Shown here in pieces: positions 8,160 to 16,604 of a stretch of DNA of 39,338 bases. The stretch's first letter is position 1; each line of letters opens with the position of its first letter. The notes below the pieces were generated by a model, which worked only from the letters and a program-made list of their open reading frames with translations, did not search any database and was not told the DNA's origin. The DNA is from Acetobacteraceae bacterium (GTDB lineage Bacteria; Pseudomonadota; Alphaproteobacteria; Acetobacterales; Acetobacteraceae): the NCBI GenBank assembly GCA_031291795.1, contig JARLIJ010000053.1:1-39338 (forward strand). The letters are read 5' to 3'. The position numbers were made by a program, and so were the translations under genes.

Positions 8160-9843
8160 CGTTCTGTCTGCTCCCGGTCTGGTTGGACGAGACGGATGCA
8201 CGCATCATTGAACGGCCGTCGTCGCGAGTCACCTCCTCCGGCACCGCCGCCACGCCTCGCTGTTGCAGCCACGCTCCGAACCGGGGATGCGCAGTCAGCA
8301 CGCAGAACGGCATTGCGGTCAGCAGCCCGCCGGCCAACGGAGCCGCCCACAGCATTGCCAACCACCCGGCGGAGCCGAATGCCGCGAACACCGCCACGCC
8401 GAACAGGGTCTGCGGCCAGAGCAGCCGTAACGCCTCGACCCAGCGGACCCCCCGCGCACCACGGTTCTGCGGCGCCCAACCGGCGCGGGCCCCGAACGCC
8501 ATCCGCGTCGTCGCCAGCGTCTTGGCCAGGATGGTAACCGGGTCGAGCAGCAGCGTGAACAAAGTCTCTGCCGCCATCCCCGCCAGCACCCGCTTTGTTC
8601 CGCCATACCGCGCGCGCTCCATCCGCGAGAGCAGCAGCGCGGCGTAGGCCAGCCACTTCGGGGCATACAGCACACCGACCCAGCCCAGCGTCAGTGCCAA
8701 CGCCGGCCTCCAGGGAAACGGCGATACGCTGTCGGTCGCCGCGGCCAACGCGGCACCCAGCAGGAACACGACGTAGAATGGCGTCGAGCCGAACAGCAGC
8801 ATCGCCTGGATGAGCTGCCACCGCCCCATCGGCCGCAGCCCCGGCCGTTGCAGCAGCGGCCAGTACTGGAAGTTGCCAGCCAGCCAGCGCAGCTCGCGAT
8901 GGAGGAACTCCGGCAAGGCCGGCGGATTGGCCTCGAACGAGCCATCCTCGTCGGCCAGCAGCCGCACGCCCCAGCCGGCCCCGGCGAGCTGTGCCGCCTC
9001 GATCTGGTCGTGCGACAGGATCGTGCTGCCGTCCGGCAGGGGCGCGAGGCGGGCATGAGCGCGGAACGGGGCGATGCGTAGCGCGGCGTTGTGGCCCCAG
9101 TAGCAGGCTTCGTCGCCCTGCCACCAGGCGGTCGCCCGCGCCCAGCTTCGCATCCCGGCGCGCATGCCGAACTGGAACAGGCGCGGGAAGGCCGCCGTTG
9201 CCGGCAGGCCGACCGTGAGGTGCTGGACGATCGCCAGATGCGGTTCCGCCTGCAGCGTGCGCACCAGCCGCAGCACGGCCGGGGCGGTCATCTGGGAGTC
9301 GGCGTCCAGCACCAGCAGGAATTCGGCGTTCCCTGCATGCCGATCCAGGAACTCCATGATGTTGCCGGCCTTGAACCCGGCGTTTTCCGTCCGGCGGCGA
9401 TAGCGCAACCGGCCGGCCAGGGGGAAGGCGGCGACCGCCCGTTCCTCCGCCGCCGCGATGGCCGGATCGGTGGTGTCGGACAGCACCCATGGGGCGAACG
9501 CCACGCCGGCTTCATCGAGCGCCAGGAGCAGCCGCTGCAAAGGCGGCAATACGGCGCCCAGGTCCTCGTTGCGCACCGTCACCGCGATCGCCGTGGGCGG
9601 TAGTGGCGCCGTCACCGATTGCCCCGCCGGCCGCCGGGCGCCCACCAGCACCCCCAGCAGCCCGTTCGCGCCGCACAACCCCAGCCACGGTGCGGCGCCC
9701 AGGAAGCCCGCCGCCATCAGCCCCTTGGCGAGCGTCCAACCGCCGGCTGCCAGAACGCACCACAGCAAAGCCCCGAGGCACGCCACGACGCACACCCCGA
9801 TCCCCAGCACGCACAGCCGTCGCAGCTTCATGCGGTGCAGCAT
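8143..9843 (-). CDS. opgH: Glucans biosynthesis glucosyltransferase H (OpgH/MdoH)
   Basis: This is a GT2 inner-membrane glucosyltransferase that builds the beta-glucan backbone of osmoregulated periplasmic glucans. Two membrane helices occupy residues 7-70. The GT2 domain shows DAD at 180-182, SHDQ with the catalytic-type Asp near 279, and RELRW at 316-320 standing in for QxxRW. Several more membrane helices follow to the C-terminus. It has 566 aa, shorter than the E. coli protein (about 850 aa), lacking its long N-terminal extension. The ATG at 9843 (MLHRMK) was chosen; 9831 is possible. The frame stays open far beyond this start, but only as the shadow of genes on the other strand. No opgG partner is adjacent. 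Confidence 0.92.
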   Translation of the reverse strand: MLHRMKLRRLCVLGIGVCVVACLGALLWCVLAAGGWTLAKGLMAAGFLGAAPWLGLCGANGLLGVLVGARRPAGQSVTAPLPPTAIAVTVRNEDLGAVLPPLQRLLLALDEAGVAFAPWVLSDTTDPAIAAAEERAVAAFPLAGRLRYRRRTENAGFKAGNIMEFLDRHAGNAEFLLVLDADSQMTAPAVLRLVRTLQAEPHLAIVQHLTVGLPATAAFPRLFQFGMRAGMRSWARATAWWQGDEACYWGHNAALRIAPFRAHARLAPLPDGSTILSHDQIEAAQLAGAGWGVRLLADEDGSFEANPPALPEFLHRELRWLAGNFQYWPLLQRPGLRPMGRWQLIQAMLLFGSTPFYVVFLLGAALAAATDSVSPFPWRPALALTLGWVGVLYAPKWLAYAALLLSRMERARYGGTKRVLAGMAAETLFTLLLDPVTILAKTLATTRMAFGARAGWAPQNRGARGVRWVEALRLLWPQTLFGVAVFAAFGSAGWLAMLWAAPLAGGLLTAMPFCVLTAHPRFGAWLQQRGVAAVPEEVTRDDGRSMMRASVSSNQTGSRQNDAANL

Positions 9844-9879
9844 AGCGGGCCCTGCGCCGCACCTGTAGAACCCTGGCCG

Positions 9880-10995
9880 ATGCCGCCCCCGCCAGACCCG
9901 ATTGTCGCCATGATCCTGCCGCCCAACGAAGGATTCGGCCCCGGCCGCAGCGGCGCCATCGGGCTGATCGCCCATCGCCTGGCGCATATCGCGGGTTTTC
10001 GCACCGTCATCTTCGGCGGCCGGCAGGATGGCGCACCGTATGAAGATGTGACTTTCCGCGCCCTCGACCCGGTTGCCTGGGTCCCCGGCACGGTCAACCT
10101 GAAATACACCGCTCGCCTGGCCCTGCCGCTGTTGCGCCTGCGGCCGGCTTTGGTCGAAGTGCATAACCGGGTCGGCATCGCCCTCGCGCTGTCCGCCCTG
10201 CTGCGCCCGACCCCGGTCGTGCTGGTGCTGCACAACGATCCGCAGGGGATGCGCCGTGCCCGCCGTCCGCGGGAACGGGCTGCACTGCTGCGCCGGGTGG
10301 CGCGCGTGGTGACCGTCTCGGACTATCTGCGCACGCGCCTGCTGGACGGCGTCGCCCTCCCGGACCGTCCGCCGGTCGTGCTGCCGAACTGCCTGGACCT
10401 TGCGATCCTGCCGCCGGCGCGCCGGCGGGAGCGGTTGATCCTGTTCGTCGGCCGCACCGTCGCCGAAAAAGGACCGGATGCCTTCGTGACCGCCTGCGCC
10501 GCCGCCCTGCCGCATCTGCCGGGTTGGCGTGCGGAGATAATCGGCGCCGACCGCTCCCGCGCCGACAGTCCCGACACGCCGTTCGTCCAGATGCTGCAAG
10601 GCAGCGCCCTGGGTGCCGGCGTCGAACTCCTCGGCTATCGCGACCATCCCGCGGTGCTCGCCGCCATGACCCGCGCGGCCATCGTGGTGGTCCCCAGCCG
10701 GTGGCCGGAGCCCTTCGGGCTGGTGGCGCTGGAGGCCATGGCCTGCGGGGCCGCCCTGATCTGCAGCCACCGGGGCGGCCTGCCGGGCGTCGCCGGCGAT
10801 GCTGCCATCTATGTGGATCCGGACAACCCTGCCACCATTGCCGCTGCCATCCGCGACCTGGCCAACGACGAGACGCACCGTCTGGCACTCGCCGAGGCCG
10901 GACGTGCCCGCGCGGCGCGCTTCGACCTTACTGCCGTCGGCCCGCAATGGGGGGCATTGCGGCGGGAGATCATACGGGCAGGGGCGAATCCCTAG
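9880..10995 (+). CDS. GT4-family glycosyltransferase
   Basis: This is a retaining GT-B glycosyltransferase (group 1/GT4, 371 aa). The N-terminal Gly-rich acceptor segment NEGFGPGRSGAIGL lies at residues 13-26. The donor-binding half has LFVGRTVAEKGPD near 187-199, PSRWPEPFGLVALEAMACG near 271-289 with the EX7E-type glutamates, then the nucleotide-sugar loop. No signal peptide or membrane helix is seen. It starts 36 bp from the divergently transcribed opgH, so both promoters must be packed in and around that gap. It could act on a cell-surface glycan; the sugar and acceptor are unknown. Confidence 0.9.
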   Translation: MPPPPDPIVAMILPPNEGFGPGRSGAIGLIAHRLAHIAGFRTVIFGGRQDGAPYEDVTFRALDPVAWVPGTVNLKYTARLALPLLRLRPALVEVHNRVGIALALSALLRPTPVVLVLHNDPQGMRRARRPRERAALLRRVARVVTVSDYLRTRLLDGVALPDRPPVVLPNCLDLAILPPARRRERLILFVGRTVAEKGPDAFVTACAAALPHLPGWRAEIIGADRSRADSPDTPFVQMLQGSALGAGVELLGYRDHPAVLAAMTRAAIVVVPSRWPEPFGLVALEAMACGAALICSHRGGLPGVAGDAAIYVDPDNPATIAAAIRDLANDETHRLALAEAGRARAARFDLTAVGPQWGALRREIIRAGANP

Positions 10996-11082
10996 CGGAA
11001 GCGGGGCCGTGCTGCCATCCGCGCCCGGTGGCCCACCGGGGACGTCGTACCTATATTGCCGGCAACAGATGGAGTTGAATCG

Positions 11083-12057
11083 ATGGCGGAGACCTCGACG
11101 CAGGTGCCGGTGACGGTGTTGACCGGGTACCTGGGTGCCGGCAAGACGACGCTGCTGAACCGGATTTTGACCGAACAGCACGGCCGGAAATATGCCGTCA
11201 TCATCAATGAGTTCGGAGAATTGGGGGTCGACAACGACCTCGTCGTGGACACCGACGAGGAGGTGTTCGAGATGAACAACGGCTGCATCTGCTGCACCGT
11301 GCGGGGCGATCTGATCCGCATCGTGGGCGGCCTGATGAAGCGGCGCGGCAAGTTCGACGGCATCATCATCGAGACCACCGGCCTCGCGAACCCGGCCCCG
11401 GTGGCGCAGACCTTCTTCGTCGATGAGGGCGTGAAGGAGAAGGCGCGACTGGATGCCATCGTGACGGTGGTGGACGCCAAGCACCTGCCGGCACGCCTGA
11501 AAGACAGCCATGAGGCCGAGGACCAGATCGCCTTCGCCGACGTGATCGTGCTGAACAAGACCGACCTGGTAACGCCGGACGAGTTGGAGGCGGTCGAGCA
11601 GCAGATCCGCAAGATCAACAAGTTTGCGGTGATCCACCGCACCGAACGCGCGTCCCTGCCGATCGACCAGGTGCTCAACCGCGGCGCGTTCGACCTGAAC
11701 CGCGTGCTGGCGCGCGACCCGGAGTTCCTGACCGGCGAGGACGACCACGAGCACAACGAGGACATCACCTCGCTGAGCTTCGAGGTCGAGCGTCCGATCG
11801 ACCCGGAGAAGTTCAACGCCTGGATCGGGGGGTTGCTGCAGGACAAGGGGCAGGATCTGCTGCGCACCAAGGGCATCCTGGCGTATGAGAACGAGGACCG
11901 CCGTTTCGCCTTCCAGGCCGTGCACATGATCGCCGACGGCGACTTCATCGGTCCCTGGAAGGACGGCGATCCGCGGGTCAGCCGCATCGTGTTCATCGGC
12001 CGTAACCTGAACCGGCCGCAGTTGCGGCGCGGGTTCGAAGGCTGCGTGGCGGATTGA
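11083..12057 (+). CDS. CobW/COG0523-family metal-chaperone GTPase
   Basis: This is a G3E P-loop GTPase of the CobW/ZNG/Nha3 group. It has Walker A GYLGAGKTT at residues 15-23, the metal-binding GCICC motif at 67-71, NKTDLV as the guanine-specificity motif near 165, and a C-terminal CobW domain. Length (324 aa) is normal. The ATG at 11083 was preferred over the one nine codons earlier. Such GTPases deliver zinc or cobalt to client enzymes. A WD40 gene starts 4 bp after its stop, and the pair looks cotranslated. I saw no Zur-like operator or cobalamin riboswitch in the 87 bp upstream. Confidence 0.93.
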   Translation: MAETSTQVPVTVLTGYLGAGKTTLLNRILTEQHGRKYAVIINEFGELGVDNDLVVDTDEEVFEMNNGCICCTVRGDLIRIVGGLMKRRGKFDGIIIETTGLANPAPVAQTFFVDEGVKEKARLDAIVTVVDAKHLPARLKDSHEAEDQIAFADVIVLNKTDLVTPDELEAVEQQIRKINKFAVIHRTERASLPIDQVLNRGAFDLNRVLARDPEFLTGEDDHEHNEDITSLSFEVERPIDPEKFNAWIGGLLQDKGQDLLRTKGILAYENEDRRFAFQAVHMIADGDFIGPWKDGDPRVSRIVFIGRNLNRPQLRRGFEGCVAD

Positions 12058-12061
12058 TCGC

Positions 12062-13108
12062 ATGAGCCAGACCACTACCGCCCCGTTCCTGCTCGAATCC
12101 CGCGGCACGCCGCGGGAGCTAGGCGCCTTTGTCGTCGCGGTCCGGTTCTCCCGGGACGGGCGCAGCGCGGCCTTCGCCCTGGGCGACGGCACGCTGCATC
12201 TGGTGAACCCGGCAGACCCCGACGTGTGGCATGCGGTCGCAGTGCATGACGGTGCCACATTGTCGCTGGCGGCGGACGTGACGCCGGACGGGTTCGTCTC
12301 CGGCGGCGACGACGGTGCGCTGCGCCGCGTATCCGCTGCGGGGGAAGCCAGCGACATGGCCCGTTTCGGCATGAAATGGGTCGAGCAGGTGGCGACCCAT
12401 GCCCTGGACAAGGGGCGCGGACTGATCGCCGCCAGCGTCGGGAAGGTCGTCCATCTGTTCGACCAGGCCGGGGGAACGCTGAAGACCTGGACGCATCCGT
12501 CCTCGGTCACCGGCCTGGCGTTCGATGCCAAGGGCAAGCGGGTGGGCGCCTCGCACTACAACGGGGCCTCGCTCTGGTTCGTCGGTGCCAAGACCGACAA
12601 TGCCCGCGTCCTGGAGTGGAAGGGCAGCCACACCGCGCTCGCGATCCATCCGGAGGGCGACGCCGTGGTGACCGCGATGCAGGAGAACGCGCTGCACGGT
12701 TGGCGGCTGTCGGATGGCCAGCACATGCGCATGAGCGGCTATCCGACCAAGTCCGAATCCCTCTCGTTCAGCCGCAACGGCCGCTGGCTGGCCAGCAGCG
12801 GTGCGGATGCGATGGTGCTGTGGCCGTTCTTCGGCGGCGGCCCGATGGGCAAGGCCCCGATCGAACTCGCCGGGGGGGATGGGATCATCTGCACCCAGGT
12901 GGCCTGCCATCCCAAGGATGACCTGGTGGCGGGGGGCTTCAGCGACGGGCTGGTCGTGGTGGCCGATATCGCTTCGTCGCGCGTGCTGCCGGTGGCACCG
13001 CCGGAGCATGGCAAGGTCACCGCCCTGGCGTGGAGCCCCGATGGGGCGAGATTGGCGTTCGGCACCGAAACAGGCTTCGCGGCCGTGGTGGATTTTTCCC
13101 GGCGGTGA
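12062..13108 (+). CDS. WD40-repeat protein
   Basis: This 348-aa protein folds as a single beta-propeller by its repeats. Each blade has the pattern of an A-F/L-x-PDG or VxFSRDGR turn followed by W or L-W strands, for example VAVRFSRDGRSAAFA near residue 25, LSFSRNGRWLASSG near 233 and ALAWSPDGARLAFGT near 325. No signal peptide or enzyme domain is present. It sits directly behind the CobW GTPase, so it may be a scaffold or client-recognition partner for metal delivery. That role is inference from adjacency only. Confidence 0.88.
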   Translation: MSQTTTAPFLLESRGTPRELGAFVVAVRFSRDGRSAAFALGDGTLHLVNPADPDVWHAVAVHDGATLSLAADVTPDGFVSGGDDGALRRVSAAGEASDMARFGMKWVEQVATHALDKGRGLIAASVGKVVHLFDQAGGTLKTWTHPSSVTGLAFDAKGKRVGASHYNGASLWFVGAKTDNARVLEWKGSHTALAIHPEGDAVVTAMQENALHGWRLSDGQHMRMSGYPTKSESLSFSRNGRWLASSGADAMVLWPFFGGGPMGKAPIELAGGDGIICTQVACHPKDDLVAGGFSDGLVVVADIASSRVLPVAPPEHGKVTALAWSPDGARLAFGTETGFAAVVDFSRR

Positions 13109-13175
13109 GATATCCCAGCCATTGCAACGACAGTTCGCAGGGTATCCGTAACCCCGCGGTGCTACACTGCGCCGC

Positions 13176-14417
13176 ATGGCCGACGACGTTTCCGGACCCC
13201 CACTGACCAATCCAGCCTCAGCCGACGTCATGCGGCTGCAGGCCGAGATGACGGCGCTCCGCCAGCAGGTCTCGGACCTTTCGGAGACGCTCGACGAGGT
13301 GGAGGGCGCGATCGTGGTCTATGACCGCGATCGCCGGTTCCTGCTCGCCAACCAGGCCTATCACGCTCTGTTCCCGCATTTGCCCGCCGACGACGTCCTG
13401 CGCCACGAACGCTATGAGGAGCTGCTCCGCCGTTCGATGGTGGCCGGCACGGTTCACGATCCGCAGGCGCAATCCGACCCCGACGGGTTCGTCGCCCGAC
13501 GTATCGCGGCCATGGAGCAGCGTCAGCGTCTCCCGCGGGAGACCACGGCGCAACGGCCAGGGCGGGTGGTCTACCAGCCACGGCTTGGTCGCTGGTATCT
13601 GGTGCGGTCCCGCCGCACACCGAGCGGGAACGATGTGTCGCTGCGGGTGGACATCACCGCACAGAAGCAACTGCAGCAGGCGTTGGAAGAGGCACGCGCC
13701 GCCGCGGAGACCAGCGACCGGATGAAGTCGCAGTTCCTGGCGAGCGTCTCGCACGAATTGCGTACGCCGCTGAACGCCGTGATCAACTTCGCCCGCCTGA
13801 TCGCCGAAGAAATCCATGGCCCGCTTGGTGCAACCGAGTACCGCGGTTACGCGCAGGACATCCGGGACAGCGGGACGCATTTGCTGGGCCTGATCGATGA
13901 ACTGCTCGACCTCGCGCGAGCGCAAGCCGGCCGGCTGACGATCCAGGAAGGCCTGCTGGATCCGTCCGCCCTGGTGCGCACGGTGTGCCGGGTGCTCGGG
14001 CCGGAAGCCGTCGGAGCGGGGGTCTCGCTGTCATGGGAGGCGCCGGCGGAGCGTTGGAGCGTGCGTGGCGATCCCGTCCGGCTGCGCCAGGTGCTGCTGA
14101 ACCTGGTGGGCAATGCGATCAAGTTCACTGCGTCCGGCGGCACCGTGCGGGTGAGCCTTGCCGTCACGGACGACGGCGCCTTGCGGATCACGGTGCGCGA
14201 CAACGGCGTGGGGATCGCAGCCGAGGACCTGGGACGCGTCATGCGGCCATTTGAACAGGTGCACGCCGGCCGCGCACCCGGCATCGGGCTCGGACTGCCG
14301 CTCTCGCGGTTCCTGGTGGAGCTGCATGGCGGCCAGTTGGCGCTGGCAAGTACCCCGGGCGAGGGCACGACGGCCGAGGTGGCGCTGCCGGCCGATCGTG
14401 TGCTGGGGGCTCAATAG
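13176..14417 (+). CDS. PAS-domain sensor histidine kinase (orphan, cytoplasmic)
   Basis: The domains in order are a short coiled coil (residues 17-43), a PAS domain (about 44-165), a second coiled linker (165-182), then the kinase core. The H-box SHELRTPLN has phospho-acceptor His193. The N-box NLVGNAIKFT, G1 DNGVGIA, F-box FEQV and G2 GIGLGLPLS all follow. It has 413 aa and no membrane helices, so the signal is cytoplasmic. No response regulator lies next to it. Its stop is 7 bp from the stop of the convergent LysR gene. Confidence 0.93.
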   Translation: MADDVSGPPLTNPASADVMRLQAEMTALRQQVSDLSETLDEVEGAIVVYDRDRRFLLANQAYHALFPHLPADDVLRHERYEELLRRSMVAGTVHDPQAQSDPDGFVARRIAAMEQRQRLPRETTAQRPGRVVYQPRLGRWYLVRSRRTPSGNDVSLRVDITAQKQLQQALEEARAAAETSDRMKSQFLASVSHELRTPLNAVINFARLIAEEIHGPLGATEYRGYAQDIRDSGTHLLGLIDELLDLARAQAGRLTIQEGLLDPSALVRTVCRVLGPEAVGAGVSLSWEAPAERWSVRGDPVRLRQVLLNLVGNAIKFTASGGTVRVSLAVTDDGALRITVRDNGVGIAAEDLGRVMRPFEQVHAGRAPGIGLGLPLSRFLVELHGGQLALASTPGEGTTAEVALPADRVLGAQ

Positions 14418-14424
14418 TGGCGTG

Positions 14425-15324
14425 CTACCGGTCGGGCTGAGAAGCCCGTGCCTCCTTCGCCAGCGCCAGCCAGGCCTGGGCGGCATGGGAGAGATAGCCG
14501 CCACGGCGCCAGATCAGCGCCATGTGCCAATCCATGCCGGCATCTTCCACGCCGATATTCCGCACATTGGGGTGGCCGCGCTGCCTGGCGATCATGCGCG
14601 GCAGGAACCCCACCCCGAGGCCGGCGGCAACCAGCGCGACCACGAAGTCGATCTGGCTGCTGCGCGCCGCGATGGTGGGCGTGAACCCGGCGCGCTGGCA
14701 GGCATCGAGGATGATCGGGTTGAGTGCAAAGCCGGCGTCGAACAGGATGAACGGCAGGTCCGCCAGCGCCTTCAATGCCAGCCGGTCGCTGCCGGCCAAG
14801 GGGTGGTCCGCGGCGATCAGCACGTCGACCGGCTCGAGGCGCACCTCCTGCCACTCGAAGTCGTCGGGCACCGGCAACAGCGAGGCCGCCAGTTCGACCT
14901 CGCCGGCCAGCAGCGAGGCTTCGAGCCGCCGGCTGCCGTGCTCGACCAGCCGGATGTCGATGCCGGGATAACGGCTTCGGAAGATCGCGAACAAGGGCGC
15001 GAACAATGTGCTGCTGCCGATCGGCGGCAGGCCGAGGCGAAGCATGCCCCGCTTCAACCCGCGCAGTTCGTCCAGTTCGGTGACCAGGTCGTCGCGTTCG
15101 GCCAACATGACGCGTGCACGGCGGTAGACGACTTCCCCCGCCGCGGTCAGGGCGTTGCGATGGCCCGTGCGGTCGAGCAGTGAAAAGCCCAGCTCGTCCT
15201 CCAGCTGCTTGACCGCCTTGCTGACGGTGGACTGGGTCGCGAACACGGCCCTGGCGGCCTGGGAGAAGCCGCCCTGGCGAACCACCTCGACGAAGGCACG
15301 CAGGGTGCGCAGTTCCATATCCAT
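14425..15324 (-). CDS. LysR-family transcriptional regulator
   Basis: This LysR-type regulator has an N-terminal winged helix-turn-helix (residues 1-62, with GGFSQAARAVFATQSTVSKAV) and a two-lobed ligand-binding domain (about 92-290). The start is ATG 15324; the ATG at 15318 (MELRTLRAF) is equally plausible. Length 299 aa is standard. It is divergent from lrgAB with an 87-bp gap and is probably their regulator, by analogy with CidR and cidABC in Gram-positive bacteria. The gap carries dyads suitable for LysR binding. The inducer is unknown. Confidence 0.92.
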   Translation of the reverse strand: MDMELRTLRAFVEVVRQGGFSQAARAVFATQSTVSKAVKQLEDELGFSLLDRTGHRNALTAAGEVVYRRARVMLAERDDLVTELDELRGLKRGMLRLGLPPIGSSTLFAPLFAIFRSRYPGIDIRLVEHGSRRLEASLLAGEVELAASLLPVPDDFEWQEVRLEPVDVLIAADHPLAGSDRLALKALADLPFILFDAGFALNPIILDACQRAGFTPTIAARSSQIDFVVALVAAGLGVGFLPRMIARQRGHPNVRNIGVEDAGMDWHMALIWRRGGYLSHAAQAWLALAKEARASQPDR

Positions 15325-15328
15325 TCCA

Positions 15329-15370
15329 TATACGACTAGTTCATAGTCCGACAATTCATTTTGAGAATGA
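15329..15370. promoter_or_regulatory. Candidate LysR operator between the regulator and lrgA
   Basis: The divergent gap is AT-richer than its surroundings. It holds the dyad TCATT-N5-AATGA at 15356-15370, which fits the T-N11-A layout of LysR boxes, and an imperfect palindrome centred on ACTAGT near 15335-15340. Assignment to the divergent regulator is inference. Confidence 0.45.
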
Positions 15371-15411
15371 TGCGATGCGGCATAGATTAAGGGCTGTTCC
15401 AGAGGTACCCG

Positions 15412-15834
15412 ATGACCACACGCCGTTTCGCCATCAACGCCCGCCGCGGACTGGATCTCAGCCGCCCGCTTCAGATCGCGCTGCTTTGCGTGTTCTGGCT
15501 GGCCGGCGAGGCGGTGGCGCGCACGACCGAGATCCCGGTGCCTGGCGGGATCGTCGGAATGTTCATCGTGCTGGCACTGCTGGCCAGCGGACGGCTCAGC
15601 CTCCTCAGCATGCGGCGCGGTGCCAACTGGTTCCTCGCGGAGATGCTGCTGTTCTTCATCCCCGCCGTGCTTGCCATCATGGACCACCAGGAACTCATGG
15701 GCTGGTTGGGACTGAAGGTCCTCGTGGTGATCCTGGCTGGAACCATCATCGTCATGAGTGTGACGGCACTCGCTGTCGATCTTTGCTTCCGCTGGAGGTC
15801 CGCGCATGTCCATGCTGGTCCTGCTCTCGACTAA
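15412..15834 (+). CDS. lrgA: CidA/LrgA family holin-like protein
   Basis: This small integral membrane protein (140 aa) belongs to the CidA/LrgA family. Four hydrophobic segments can be seen at about residues 20-37, 44-60, 68-88 and 100-123, with the family signature around VPGGIVGMFIVLALLASG. Members affect murein hydrolase release or transport small organic acids such as pyruvate. The 3' end overlaps lrgB by 29 bp, so the pair is coupled. RBS-like AGAGGT lies just ahead of the ATG. Confidence 0.9.
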   Translation: MTTRRFAINARRGLDLSRPLQIALLCVFWLAGEAVARTTEIPVPGGIVGMFIVLALLASGRLSLLSMRRGANWFLAEMLLFFIPAVLAIMDHQELMGWLGLKVLVVILAGTIIVMSVTALAVDLCFRWRSAHVHAGPALD

Positions 15835-16519
15835 TCCAATTGCGCTGACCGTCTTCTGGTCTGCTGCAACCATTGGGCTCTATTTTGCAGCGAAACGATT
15901 GTATCGGCTGTGGCCGCGCTGGTGGCTGACGCCGCTGGGTGTAGCGCCGCTGCTGCTGATCGCGATCACCCTGTCGTGCCACACCAGCTACCATGACTAT
16001 TTCCGCAGCACGCAGTGGCTCGTCCTGCTGCTCGGGCCGACCACGGTCGCGTTCGCCATCCCGATCTACGAGCAGCGTGCGCTGATCCGCCGGCATTGGC
16101 CGGTGCTCGCCGCAGGGGTGCTGGTCGGCAGTGGCACGGCGATGGTCTCGGCCTGGGGGCTCGCCAGCCTGCTTGGCATGAGCGGCAGCCTGCGGCTCAG
16201 CCTTTTGCCCCGCTCCATGAGCACGCCGTTCGCCATGGCGGTGTCGGGCGACATCGGTGGCGTGCCGGACCTGACCGCGGTGTTCGTGGTGTTCACCGGC
16301 GTGTTCGGCGCGGCGCTGGGCGAGGCGGTGCTATACTGCCTGCCGCTGCGGTCCGTGCTGGCGCGTGGCGCATTGTTCGGCATGGGTGCCCACGGCGCGG
16401 GGGTCGCCAAGGCGCACCAGATCGGGCGCGAGGAAGGCTCGATCGCCGGCCTGGTCATGGTCATGGTTGGCTTGGTCAACGTGCTCGCCGCCCCGCTGCT
16501 GGGGTACGCGCTGCACTAG
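15806..16519 (+). CDS. lrgB: LrgB family membrane protein
   Basis: This polytopic membrane protein (237 aa) matches LrgB/CidB. Family segments include SVALP-like LLPRSMSTPFAMAVSGDIGGVPDLTA near residues 133-158 and the conserved C-terminal GMGAHGAGVAKAHQIG near 193-208. GGAGGT lies 6 nt ahead of the ATG, inside lrgA, supporting this start. LrgA and LrgB probably form one complex. A citrate-type MFS transporter follows on the same strand, 82 bp away. Confidence 0.92.
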   Translation: MSMLVLLSTNPIALTVFWSAATIGLYFAAKRLYRLWPRWWLTPLGVAPLLLIAITLSCHTSYHDYFRSTQWLVLLLGPTTVAFAIPIYEQRALIRRHWPVLAAGVLVGSGTAMVSAWGLASLLGMSGSLRLSLLPRSMSTPFAMAVSGDIGGVPDLTAVFVVFTGVFGAALGEAVLYCLPLRSVLARGALFGMGAHGAGVAKAHQIGREEGSIAGLVMVMVGLVNVLAAPLLGYALH

Positions 16520-16580
16520 CCCAAGGCGACGGCGGGCTTCGCCGATCCATGTTTTGGAGCTGACCCGAATTTCCGCTTAG

Positions 16581-16604
16581 CATCTCGTCCGGAGTCACGA
16601 GATG
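16581..16604 (+). promoter_or_regulatory. Hairpin enclosing the MFS transporter's RBS and start codon
   Basis: CATCTCGT (16581-16588) and ACGAGATG (16597-16604) form a perfect 8-bp inverted repeat with an 8-nt loop. The loop holds the Shine-Dalgarno-like GGAG, and the right arm contains the ATG at 16602. In RNA this would hide the start site; in DNA it could instead be an operator. An 8-bp dyad can occur by chance, so only its position is suggestive. Confidence 0.35.

Noticed and set aside
11000-11082. Zur or cobalamin control site upstream of the CobW GTPase
   Set aside because: No palindrome of the expected AT-rich kind is present in the gap.
8143-12537. A 1464-codon open frame on the minus strand
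   Set aside because: Only the part from 9843 is OpgH. The rest is the antisense shadow of the GT4, CobW and WD40 genes, with low-complexity, His/Arg/Gln-rich residues.
14374-15744. Opposite-strand and extended frames around the LysR and lrgAB genes
   Set aside because: They lack motifs and are shadows of the LysR and LrgA genes.
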